64,000 nucleotides of DNA from Schistocerca nitens. Lineage: Eukaryota; Arthropoda; Insecta; Orthoptera; Acrididae. Below are positions 10,862-21,110 of the stretch, in pieces. Position numbers and translations under genes: made by a program. The stretch is taken from NCBI RefSeq assembly GCF_023898315.1, contig NC_064623.1:16443140-16507139 (forward strand). The letters run 5' to 3'. The notes beneath the pieces were generated by a model. That model saw only the letters and a list, made by a program, of their open reading frames with translations, was not told the DNA's origin and did not search any database. Numbering within the stretch: the first letter of the stretch is position 1; every line of letters begins with the position of its first letter.

Positions 10862-10985
10862 ACCATTATCTACATCTGCGTCTATATTCTGCAAGCGGAG
10901 AGTGTTTACGGTACCGTTACCGCCTCCTCCCTTCTCTGTTCCACTGGCGAACGGTGCGTGGGAACAACAGCCACGACTACTAGGA
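10862..10985 (-). repeat. probable LINE 3' end, minus
   Basis: The stretch ATCTACATCTGCGTCTATAT followed by TCTGCAAG resembles the reverse complement of the CR1-like 3' tail at 61500-61560 (CTGCAATTC...). The following ACCGTTACC, CTGTTCCACTGGCGAACGG and TGCGTGGGAA are familiar from an insect LINE 3' UTR. Assigned from recollection and partial similarity only. Confidence 0.4.
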
Positions 10986-11660
10986 CCAGTTCGAGAACAT
11001 TTTCTACACACAAGCGCTCCCTGCCCTACTTCCCTCCCACTACCATCACACATTAGTTGCCTTTCGTAGAGCTCTTCTTACTACCTTTAACAGTGAATAC
11101 CAGTCTACTGATCGTGAAAATGGCTCACTTCCTCCTTTAAAATAAGTTATACACAGACACTCCTCTGAAACGGAAATATATTTCTGAATCTTTCTCCAGT
11201 GGTAAATAATAAAAGGAGAAACAATTCATTTCCACTTGATGTATATCTAGTATCTGTCATCGCTTTTAGTGATCATGGAAAGATCTAGATCTGTAATGTT
11301 TTAGCTTCAACAAAAATGTGCTATCAACTGAGTACAAAGAATGAAAATATAAAATTACTGCTTTTTTTAAAAAAAATTCAACAACAGAACTCTTCAGTTC
11401 TGTAAATCACAAATTATCAATTATGCAACAGGGAAAAAAATTGCCCTGGTGCGAGTACAAACTTAATTATGTACACAGCCAGGTCATCCGTTCCGGGAAT
11501 TGAAAACATCGACAATTTCTCCCTGTTATTGACATTAATACTGGGAAGATACCAGGCCCAAGGAGTGCAAGATTTTCGAGAATGTTTAAATTTCAGGAAC
11601 ATAAATGTGACATAAAATCATGCACGAGTCAGCCAATTATTCTAATAATCAGTTCTGCAT
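10986..11660. other. unassigned AT-rich interval
   Basis: No recognised feature. Confidence 0.5.
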
Positions 11661-11984
11661 TCAGGCTGAGTGGGTCGCACTGGTACAGGTCAAACATCAG
11701 GCAAGGAATTACTTTAGTGCTCACATGATGCGTTTCGGATTTTTATCTACCATCAGATATCCAGGAGGTATTGCTGCACGAGGATACGGCGTTTCAAATT
11801 GTGTGTGAAATAACAGCCTGGTTTGCGAATGTTTGTTTCATATACAAACTGAAATGCCATGTGTACGTGCAGCAATCGCTTATGCATATCTGATGATGGA
11901 TAAATTCCGAAACGCCTGGTATGAGCAATAAAGTCATTCCTTGCCTGATGTTTGACTTTCACCATCGCGACCCAGTCAGCCTGA
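11661..11984. repeat. foldback element, PLE-terminus-like
   Basis: Imperfect inverted arms (about 11661-11816 and 11829-11984) share GTCAAACATCAGGCAAGGAAT and GCGTTTCGGA on opposite strands, with only about a dozen bases between them. Each arm carries a hammerhead-like CTGATGA/GAAAC core. No ORF. The structure matches a miniature of the inverted-arm PLE at 40283-49905. Confidence 0.8.
11884..11926 (+). ncRNA. hammerhead ribozyme-like motif (diverged)
   Basis: CTGATGA at 11890-11896 is followed by a short stem (GGA/TCC), GAAA at 11909-11912, a short AC/GT stem III and a flanking helix in which GCATAT is roughly opposite ATGAGC. The order fits a type I hammerhead. The opposite arm has a mutated CTGATGG core on the minus strand. 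Confidence 0.5.
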
Positions 11985-12213
11985 AAGTAGAAATACCGAT
12001 TGTTTTAATTTTGACTTTGACGTCGGATAAGAAATGAAAAAAGAAGTATTTTTTGGTTTGATATAATTACAAATTGACAATTTTCGCATTTTTTGCGTTA
12101 CTTGTATTGTGAAACCTTGCTTATTGCCAAATTTCATGATTCTAGGTCAGTGAAAAGCATCCTACAGGTTTCTATGAGTAAGTTTTCTAGTATCAAAATA
12201 TGTCACGTATGTA

Positions 12214-12275
12214 GTATTACACCATCAAATTTCTTTGACAAAGATATTGGACAAAGAAATTTGATAGTGTAATAC
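12214..12275. repeat. 24-bp hairpin
   Basis: GTATTACACCATC... at 12214-12237 is the inverse of 12252-12275 with one mismatch, separated by a 14-nt loop. It is neither within a recognised gene nor an obvious terminator. It could be a tiny foldback or a small-RNA precursor. Confidence 0.7.
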
Positions 12276-12299
12276 CGGCCTTAAACGAGGAGCAGACCA

Positions 12300-14281
12300 A
12301 CCTCAGCCTCATGTGCTGACTGATAGGAATCGTCCAGCATAGCTGTGCGTGGCTGCAAAAAGCCTCACGAAAAGAGCGTAAGAAATCACTCGTGCTGCCA
12401 GCAGTTCAGTCAGCACAGTAACTGTGCGTAGCGAATCAAAAACAATGCGCAACAATGGTTCAGGGACTCCTCACAAGCAACACGCTTCTGTTGTCGGTGG
12501 CGAGCGCCGTTTCTGGCGTTCTAACGAGCCACAGCACAGGACGTTGATGACTGGAAACGAGTGCTTTGCGGTGATGAATAACGCTTAGACCGTGTGAGAA
12601 TCCTCCGGAACAGTTTGGGTTTGGAGAATGCATGGAGAGTGTTAGCTGGCATCGTCTGTAGTGCCAGCAGGAAGTGCTGAAGAGTCGGTGTTACAGTATG
12701 GCGGTGTTCCTCGTCAGCAGGCTGTCGTTCCCTTACTGCACGTAAAGAAAACGCTAAATGCGGAAGGATATGGACGCGTGTTCAGCACTGCGTACTGCCT
12801 ACAGTACAGCAACAGTTCAGAAACCATGGCTGACTGTATCGGCAGGACAGTGCACCCTGGCATACAGCGGCATCTACACTGAAGCGCCAAAGAAACTGAT
12901 ATAGGAATGCGTAATCAAATACAAAGATACGTAAACAGGCAGAATACGGCGCTGCGGTCGGCGATGCCTTTGTAAGACAACAAGTGTCTGGCGCAATTGT
13001 TAGATCGGTTACTGCTGCTACAATGGCACGTTATCAAGATTTACGTGAGTTTGAACGTGGTGTTATAGTCGGCGCACGAGCGATGAGACGCAGCATCTCC
13101 GAGGCAGCGATGAAGTGGGGATTTTCCCGTACGAGCATTTCACGAGTGTACCGCGAATATCAGGAATACGGCAAAATATCAGATCTCCGACATCGCTGCG
13201 GCCGGAAAAAGATCCTGCAAGAACGGGACCAACGACGACTGAAGAGAATCGTTCAACGTGACAGAAGTGCAACCCTTCCGCAAATTGCTGCAGATTTCAA
13301 TGCTTGGCCGTCAACAAGTGTCAGTGTGCGAACCATTCAACCAAACATCATCGAAATGGGCTTTAGGAGCCGAAGGCTTACTCGTGTACGCTTGCACGAC
13401 ACAAAGCTTCACGGCTCGCCTGGGACCGTCAACATCGGCATTGGACTGTTGATGACTGGAAACGTCTTGTCTAGTCGGACGAGTCTCGCTTCAAATTGTA
13501 TCGAGCGGATGGACGTGTACGGGTGTGGAGATAACCTCCTAAATCCATGGACCTGGCATGTCAGTAAGGGACTGTTCAAGCTGGTGGAGGCTCTGTAATG
13601 GTGTGGGGAGAGTGCAGTTAGTGTTATATGGGTCCCCTGATACGTCTAGATACGACTGGCGATGTATGTAAATATCCTGTCTGATCACCTGCATCCATTC
13701 ATGTCAATTGTGCACTCCGACGGACTTTGGCAATTCCAATAGGACAATGTGACACACCACATGTCCAGAATAGCTACAGAGGCTCCAGGAACACACTTCT
13801 GAGTTTAAACATTGCCCCTGGCCATCAAACTCCCCAGACATGAACATTATTCAGCATATGTCGGATGCCTTGCAATGTGCTGTTCAGAAGAGATCTCTAC
13901 CCCCTCGTGCTCTTGCGGATTTATGGACAGTCGTGCAGGATTCATGGTCTCAACTCCCTCCAGCACTACTGCAGACACCAGTCCATGCCACGTGGTGTTG
14001 CGGCACTTCTGCGTACTCTCGGGGGCCCTACACAATATTAGGCAGGTGTACCGTTTTCTTTGGCGTTTCAGTTTATGAAGCAATGGTGTATGCACAGTAA
14101 CATTCCTGAAATGGACTGGTCTACCTACAGTCCCGACCTGAGCCCAGTGGAGCATCTTTGGGACGAGTCAGAGCCTCGACTTCGCTCTAGACCCCAGCCT
14201 CCGACATCGCTACTTTGCATCCACAGACATTTAGACACTTCACTGAAAGGTAGGGTGTTCGCTAAGAAGCTGCAGGGATAA
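12300..14281 (+). pseudogene. old Tc1-like transposase split by a younger Tc1-like element
   Basis: The left piece (12300-12876) includes DDWKRVLCGDE, the first catalytic region, and ends at ...QRHL. The right piece (14074-14281) resumes with MDWSTYSPDLSPVEHLWDE, the third catalytic region with glutamate, and RLRSRPQPPTSLL. Joining across the insertion at a single TA restores continuity, so 12877-14073 inserted into it. Multiple stops and frame changes show it was already decaying. Confidence 0.88.
12877..14073 (+). mobile_element. Tc1-like transposon, complete by termini (copy 3)
   Basis: Starts CACTGAAGCGCCAAAGAAAC at 12877 and ends in the inverse TTTCTTTGGCGTTTCAGTT at 14073, with TA at 12875-12876 and 14074-14075. 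Length 1197 bp. The frame at 12984-13598 gives MARYQDLREFERGVIVGARAM, a helix-turn-helix (KWGFSRTSISRVYREYQEYG) and SATLPQIAADF, then loses the correct frame near residue 130. The C-terminal part is at 13840-14070. At least two frameshifts, so inactive. Confidence 0.93.
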
Positions 14282-14778
14282 TTCTAGCTCTAAACCCTTT
14301 CTCGCCCATTGTTCTAGCGGACTATTGAGGCGGTTAGTAACAACAGCTACAGACGAGAGTGAGTTACTCACTGGTTCTAGGGACTTTCCTGATCAGCACG
14401 TTTGAAAGGTCAGATCTTTTTCGGACTCACTGTCCACCCTCATCTCTTCCATTGCTCTTGTCTGCTATACCTCGCGAGCGCAGACTTGGAACGGCTACTC
14501 ATGAAAGTAGGGATTCTCACCAATCAGGGCAGGCTTCCCGAATGCCCCGTCCAGACCAAAGGATACGATCGAGGTGTGACCACCCCACCCACTATTCGTT
14601 TGGAGTATATAACCTGAATGCAGATTTAACAATGGACACAACGTGACAGGGGTATCCTGACAGTTACTCATGATGAGCCAAGTGGTTCCCATGTGACCCC
14701 TCTACCCATTGCTCTCGTCCACTATACAGTGTGACTGCGGACATAACAACAGCTACAACACGAGGGTCGGATACTCAC
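14282..14778. other. unassigned interval
   Basis: Nothing recognised. If the exon at 14779-14965 is real, this would be intron on its 3' side (minus strand). Confidence 0.5.
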
Positions 14779-14965
14779 TGATTCGGGCGGGTTTCCTGAC
14801 GAATCCGTTGACGCCCACGTGCTTCTTCCTGGGCTTCCTGGGCATGTTCACCGCCCTCCAAATGGCGAACACCGATTTTTCGCGCGCCTGCAGGATACTG
14901 CACAGCGTCCACTCCTGTCGCTCCAGGTCGAACCAGTCGTCGTCGTCGATGTCGATGGCCGGCTT
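14779..14965 (-). CDS. candidate host-gene internal exon, unknown protein
   Basis: On the minus strand a 187-nt open segment is bounded by a consensus acceptor (TTTGGTGTTGCAG before 14965) and a consensus donor (GTGAGT immediately after 14779). It starts in phase 0 and ends one base into a codon. The 62 residues begin KPAIDIDDDDWFDLERQEW, continue LCSILQAREKSVFAIWRAV and end GVNGFVRKPARI: an acidic start, aromatic and leucine-rich middle and basic PRKPRKK patch. It is GC-rich with CpGs and third-position C/G, unlike the surrounding AT-rich DNA, as expected for a constrained exon. I do not recognise the protein. Two other frames are also open here but look low-complexity. No neighbouring exon was identified. 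Confidence 0.6.
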
Positions 14966-15885
14966 CTGCAACACCAAACAGGCACTTCACAGAACGAGAA
15001 GTTGAAACCAACGCCACACAGGCTAGATTCAGAAAGACGTCAGAACAGGGGATATTCCATCTCTTATGCATTGGCAGTCAATGAAATTGCAACACAAGGA
15101 ACAATAGGAAGTGGAGTATCGTATGAACACGTGATTATATTCATAAAGGATTCTGATGTAGATTGGATGCAAAATTTAGTACACAAAGTTGACAACTCAG
15201 GCAGTAACGAGCACTCTAAAGCATCGAGGCATCCAGTTGAACTGAGCTTAGATGACAGTTACTATTATGTTATTCCACACTGCTCCAACTCAGAGCTAGG
15301 GTTCGGCGGCCGTACTGGCTGGCAAGTCGTGGCGTGCCCGACCAATGAAGTGATGTCCAAATTATCAGCTGTGAGAGCTGCATGGTGATCGCACTGTGTA
15401 CCCTATAGCACTCCATATCATTATGCCAGTGCTGACCTTGTATGACAAAGATGGATGGGATATGGCAACATTCTATCTCTTGGAGCCTCCAGACGTGAGT
15501 GCGTCCCTCATAATACTGTACACAAAACCAGGATACGCTTGAAAAAACTGCAAGCACGCTTCCCTCTGCTGTGGTGTGAACGGAAGCCGCAACAATGGTC
15601 GCCATGCTGACAGTCCCTGGTGCTCCAACCACGATCGCACTGACCGTGCTGAGACTTCTGTTACTGCTAAACAGCCCATTTCCCGAAACTAGGTATGTGA
15701 CGTGGCTGTACGATCACGCATGGCGAGCGAACAATGCGTCCTCTCGGGCGCTACTCGCGTGGGGCCCCTGAGACCCTGAAAGGCGTTGAGTATGATCTTC
15801 CCGAACCCATCAATTCCTTATTCGTATGACAGTGCTGGCAGACGTTTCTCTTTATTACACTCCACGTAATTTTTCGTTCCACGTA
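14966..15885. other. unassigned interval
   Basis: No recognised repeat or protein. It would be upstream intron if the exon call is right. Confidence 0.5.
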
Positions 15886-16474
15886 TGAGGGGCACTCAAT
15901 AAGTAACGCAACACACATTTTTTCTGACAGCGAGTTGGCTTCATTAAGAATTCTAGTACGCCATATTATTCCACACTCTTTTGGCTACAAAAACCTATTT
16001 TCTCAAAATAATCTCTGTTCAATGCGACGGCCAAGCGTCCTCTTAGTGGGAAGGCATGTGCGCCCAGATCGTGCCAGTCTACAGGTCGACACCGGAGCCA
16101 ATGTCTCGCTGCTGAACTAACCTCCTCATTACTCATCTACAGCTTCCAGTGGAGTGCATCCTTCAATGGACCAGACAGATGGAACTCGGAAGGTGCGAGA
16201 TACGGGCTGCAGGGTAGATGGAGAAGAACAGTCCAGTAAAGCTCTTATCGGGTAAGCAGACTTGTATGAGGCTGTGTGTTGTCATGAAGGAGGAGGAGTT
16301 TGTTTGCATTCTTGTGGCGACGAACACGCTAAAGCCATTCCTTCAGTTTTCTGAGGGTGGCAGAATACACTTCTGAGTGGATCGTTGCACCGTGACGGCA
16401 AACATCAAACAGAATAATCCCTTCAGAGTCCCAGAAGACCATCACCGTGACTCTACCGGCTGAAGCTGCAGCTT

Positions 16475-16509
<35 letters not shown>

Positions 16510-17006
16510 CGACTGGTGGGTGACTGTATCAGCACTGCCAACAGAAACGTCCAGTCGAGCAGCGAGTTGTTTGTGATCCGTCAATCATCTCGGATGAGAG
16601 TATCCGCACGTTCCTACACTGCAGAAGTAACAGCTGCGTGCGGCTGGCCGGCTCGCGGGAGATCCGACAGGTTTTCGCGACTTTGTTGCGATGATGACAG
16701 ACGCTTCGCCCAACGACTCACCGTGCTTTTGTTCATTGCGATGTCTCCGTAGACATTCTGCTAACGACTATGAATATCTGCGGCGCTCTAGTTTTTCTCC
16801 AAAAGAAACTCAAAGACGGCTAGCTGCCAAGAACGCATGTCCCTTAAAAAACACCACTCTGAAGGCAACGCACAGCGCTGTCACCTACGGGAACTTGATG
16901 AAACTTCAGGGGCTGAAGCAGGAATATTCCACGATGTCCGATAACAAATTTAACATTTTTCAACCAAAACTGACAGAGAAAAAAATTTACTAATTTAATG
17001 CCCCTC
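15886..17006 (-). pseudogene. mariner element, minus, decayed
   Basis: Begins near 15886 with GAGGGGCACTCAATAAGTAA after TA and ends near 17006 with the degraded inverse GCCCCTC before TA. The minus strand contains TVMVFWDSEGIILFDVCRHG and YSATLRKLKEWL from the central mariner DDE domain, and a degraded N-terminal part near 16700-16800. A T28 run at 16478-16505 (A28 on the coding strand) has expanded a lysine-rich part of the gene. Stops and frameshifts abound. Confidence 0.82.
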
Positions 17007-17154
17007 TACAATGTGGATGCTGTTTACATTGTGCTGAAATGCTTATTTGCATATGTATGTACTACAATTCACGCCAGTCTGATTCCTGTTGCCTATTAGC
17101 TTCATTGCGTTGGAATTTTAATCGTCACCAGTGTAATGACTTAGTCCAAAAGAC

Positions 17155-17285
17155 GAGCGAGGGGTCGCAGTGGGAAGTCAATGGATTCGCACTGGGAGAG
17201 CCATTTCGGCGGTTCAAATCACCGCCCTGTATATAGATTTAGCTGGTCCGCGGTTTCCGTAAATCACTTATGGGTGATTTACGAA
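17155..17285 (+). repeat. SINE family E fragment, plus
   Basis: A tRNA-like segment (CAGTGGGAAG...GGCGGTTCAAATC) is followed by CCGCGGTTTCCGTAAATCAC, which parallels the body of the SINE at 44222-44460 (CCGTGATTTCCCTAAATCGC on the minus strand). Diverged, and limits approximate. Confidence 0.55.
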
Positions 17286-17289
17286 CTTC

Positions 17290-18738
17290 CAGCACGATGT
17301 AACTGTCCGTCTGCACATTCTTGACACGCTTTTTGCATTTTCTGAAATACCATTTTTGACTACGTTACCATGATTTGAAAATGGGTCCCGGCCCGAAAAT
17401 AGTAATCGAGTGAAAAAAAAAGTGAAATTTGCAACTCTGTACTGGTTTTTTCGTTGTACTTGAGAGTGATGTCGAGATGGAAGCATTAGAAAGGAAACGG
17501 ACTATTTAACTCCTCATTCCGAGTTTGTGCACCGTCTCAAATGACCTCTTCGTCGACAGGACATTAAACCGTAACCTTCCTACACCTCTTTCAGTAGTCC
17601 CAAAGTGTCTCAACCGGTAAACAGACGTCTATGCTCTTTCTACTGGGTACGTAAAATTACTTGACAGTGTCAAAGTCTACAGCGTTGTCCAGTTGTTTAC
17701 CAAGGATCTTAGTTGGCGAGGGCAGGCTATTAATACTTATTTCGTGTACAAAGAAGTGGGGTAGTGCAAGGTATCTTTCAAAATAACGTTCAAAACCGCT
17801 GAAAACCTGTTTTTTCTTACAATCACACATAACATGCTGCCACTCTACAAAAGGTACCTATTAGCTGCAACGTGAACTATAAAACTGCGGGAGTTCTAAC
17901 GTAACAAAACGTAGTCTGCTGTTAATACTTCGGCTGTACACCGATCGGCCAACTTCGGAGCAAGCTGAAAAGATTTTCAGTACACGGTCGTGGACTGTGA
18001 TTTTACAGTTATTGAAAACAAAGAAGTAAGATGAGGAAGTATTTTGTTCGTAATGATGTAATGGACACCACAGCAACATCTCGCTACAAGCAACGTTTGA
18101 ATTGTTCAGATAAAGGCAGTTACTTATGGACTTTAAACAACCAGCTGATATTATCATTAACACATCTTAGGTTAACAGTTCTTCCTCAAGCATTAAAATC
18201 ACCATAACTGGGCAATTCAGAAAAAAATGACATTTGTTTGAACTAGAGGGATGGGAAATTATCAAGAGCGTCGTAGAAAGGGTGGTGAAGTGAAGATTTC
18301 AAAACGATCAGATTCAGGGAGGTCCTACCGCAAAACAAATGTCTCCAAAGAAGAAAAGGCACCGCAAAAGTATGATGGAATATCTGAGTTGCACAAACCC
18401 TTTCGCAGTGAATTGTGCTAAGACTCAACAGTAAAATTATTACTAGAGATATAAATATTTAAAAAATTTGTTTGGTAGACCTGACCCGTTTAGTATTTCA
18501 GCGCAAATTTGTTTCGAAAAGTCAGTGTTTGCTTGTTATTTTTGGATCGTGCCAAGTGATAAATTGCTTTCCTGAAGTCAATGAGTAACTGTTAATCTGT
18601 AGTTAGTTTACTTATTTGCATAAAGTTTATTCTGAATAACACAGGAAGTACATTTTGTCACTTTGCCCCTTGCATGATAACCCTCCCTTCACGACGCTTA
18701 GTACACCCTGCTTCAGTCGTCCCACCAATGGAAAAAAA
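17290..18738. other. unassigned interval
   Basis: AT-rich, with short ORFs lacking domains. No repeat recognised. Confidence 0.5.
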
Positions 18739-18822
18739 AGTCCCTGGCACTACTTGGAATCGAACCGAGGTCCTCCACGTGGGAGATAGACACGACGACC
18801 GCTGAGCTACGGGCGCTGACAG
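18739..18822 (-). repeat. tRNA-like SINE head, minus
   Basis: The minus strand reads GCCCGTAGCTCAGCGGTCGTC and GGTTCGATTCC, that is A- and B-box-like elements. The outer seven bases do not pair as an acceptor stem and the D and T stems have mismatches, so I treat it as a SINE head rather than a tRNA gene. Confidence 0.5.
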
Positions 18823-19762
18823 CAACTTGTTCAATCGGCATCTACCGCAGCAACAAACACTTAGTGCCGACTATATAAAGCATTTAACCGTAGATTAAGA
18901 AAATGACCTCAGATCAAGCTTAACCTGAAAATCTGCATCATATGAAGGTTAATCCCAGATCATATCGGCATGAAGTCCGATCATGCTTGACAGGCGAAAA
19001 ATTCGCGTTTCACAGTCAGGTTCAGGTCTAATGGTCAGTTTATAGTGTTGTGGCACTACGTTTCATCGCTTTTGCTTTTTGTAGATACCAACTGAAATAA
19101 TAAAAAAAACTGTTATTAACACAAAATGATGCTCGAAATACTTTTTTTTCCGATATCGAAAGTTAGGTTAAGGGGATTACCGGCTACCGTGTGTACATAA
19201 TGATCAATCTCATAACAGCTCTTGCGAGACGATTAGTAATTTATGTGATTAGTTTAAAGGTATTTTGTAGACACCTAGCAGAAGAGTAAGAAAGGAAAAT
19301 TCTAAATGTTCGCAGTGAACAGAATTATGGGAATTCTGATAGCAGCCAATAATTACTCGCCATCTATTATGTATGTTCTCTCTCGCCTCGAGTAGCAGTA
19401 ACCATCAAATTCGTATTAAATTTGTAACTACCGAACGCGTCCTTAAACTGCTATGACAATTCCACGTACGTCGATAAATGGAACATACATTACCTGAACC
19501 CGTATCAGAACAAGAACGCGACGAATAACATTTTAAACTACCTTTTACGCAACAAACCTGATTGAGAAGAATTTATGCGATCGTATTAAAATGTTTACAA
19601 ATCACTGCACATAACTTCACGATGAAAATCTGCATCGTCATTGTAGGGGTTGAAAATAGGAAAAAATTGTAGCTTGACAGCTGCAATTAACTTTTGTTCA
19701 CTTTCTGTAACAGCAGGCAGGCCTTATGAAATTACGTAGCTCAGTCTCTGATCTAATGCCAA
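18823..19762. other. unassigned AT-rich interval
   Basis: No recognised feature. Confidence 0.5.
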
Positions 19763-19771
19763 ATTTGATCT

Positions 19772-19972
19772 CAAAATGGTTCAAATGGCTCTGAGCACTA
19801 TGGGACTTGACATCTGAGGTCATCAGTCCCCTAGACTTAGAACTACTTAAGCCTAACTAGCCAAAGGACATCACAAACATCCAATGCCCGAGACAGGTTA
19901 CGAACCTGCGGCCGTAGCAGCAGCGCGGTTCCGGACTAAAGCGCCTAGAACCGCACGGTCACAGCGGACGGC
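19772..19972 (-). repeat. SINE family A, minus
   Basis: Target duplication ATTTGATCT at 19763-19771 and 19973-19981. Belongs to the CGTAGCAGCAGCGCGG variant. The B box is slightly mutated (GGTTCGTAACC). Confidence 0.94.
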
Positions 19973-20099
19973 ATTTGATCTTCAGTCAGCGATGCTAATA
20001 CACTACCGACCATTAAAATTGCTAAACCACGAAGATGACATGCTACACACGCAAAATTTAACCGACAGGAAGATGATGCTGTGATATGCAAATGATTAG

Positions 20100-21110
20100 C
20101 TTTTCAGAGCATTCACACAAGGTTGGAGCCGGTGGCAACACCTACAACGTGCTGACATGACGAAAGTTTCCAACCGATTTCTCATACACAAACAGCAGTT
20201 GATTTGCGTTGCCTGGTGAAACGTTGTTGTGATGCCTCGAGTAAGGAGGAGAAATGCGTACCATCACGTTTCCGACTTTGATAAAGGTCGGATTCTAGCC
20301 TATCGCGATTGCGGTTTATCGTATAGTGACATTGCTGCTCGCGATAGTCGAGATCCAATGACTGTTAGCAGAATATGGAATCTGTGGGTTCAGGAGGGTA
20401 ATACGGAACGCCGTGGTGGATCCCAATGGCCTCGTATCACTAGCAGTCGAGATGACAGGCATCTTATCCGCATGGCTGTAACGGATCATGCAGCCACGTC
20501 TCGATCCCTGAGTCAACAGATGGGGACGTTTGCAAAGACAACAACCATCTGCACGAACAGATCGACGATGTTTGCAGCAGCACGGACTATCAGCTCGGAG
20601 ACCATGGCTGCGGTTACCCTTGACGCTGCATCACAAACAGGGGCGCCTGCGATGGTGTACTCAACGACGAACCTGGGTGCACGAATGACAAAACGTCATT
20701 TTTTTCGGATGAATCCAGGTTCTGTTTACAGCATCACGATGGTCGCATTCGTGTTTGGCAACATCGCGGTGAACGCACACTGGAAGCGTGTATTCGTCAT
20801 CGCCATACTGGCGTATCGATACAGAAAATGTTCGACTGCTGCCCTGGCCAGCACAATCTCCAGAACGCTCACGAATTGAAAACGTTTGGTCAGTGGTGGC
20901 CGAGCAAGTGTCTCGTCACAATACGCCAGTCGCTACTCTTGATGGACTGTGGTGTCATGTTGTAGCTGCATGGGCAGCTGTACCTGTAAACGCCATCCAA
21001 GCTCTGTTTGCCCAGGCGTATCAAGGCCGTTATTACGGCCAGAGGTGGTTGTGCTGGGTACTGATTTCTCAGGATCTATGCACTCAAACTGCGTGAAAAT
21101 GTAATCACAT
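20100..21110 (+). pseudogene. Tc1-like transposase relic, plus
   Basis: The coding start at 20229-20235 gives a paired-like N-terminus (VSDFDKGRILAYRDCGLSYS, SRIWNLWVQEGNTERR). The C-terminal frame has WPAQSPERSRIENVWSVV at 20850-20900, corresponding to the third catalytic motif SPDLxPIENVW, now with the aspartate replaced. It then runs DGLWCHVVAAWAAVPVNAIQ. Frames shift between 20600 and 20850. I found no terminal repeats. Confidence 0.85.

Noticed and set aside
12546..12566. TTGATGACTGGAAACG, hammerhead-like (also at 13449)
   Set aside because: It encodes the DDWKR / MTGNV region of Tc1-like transposases. There is no stem between the two boxes.
18739..18822. functional tRNA gene
   Set aside because: Acceptor and D stems do not pair. 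Better explained as a SINE head.
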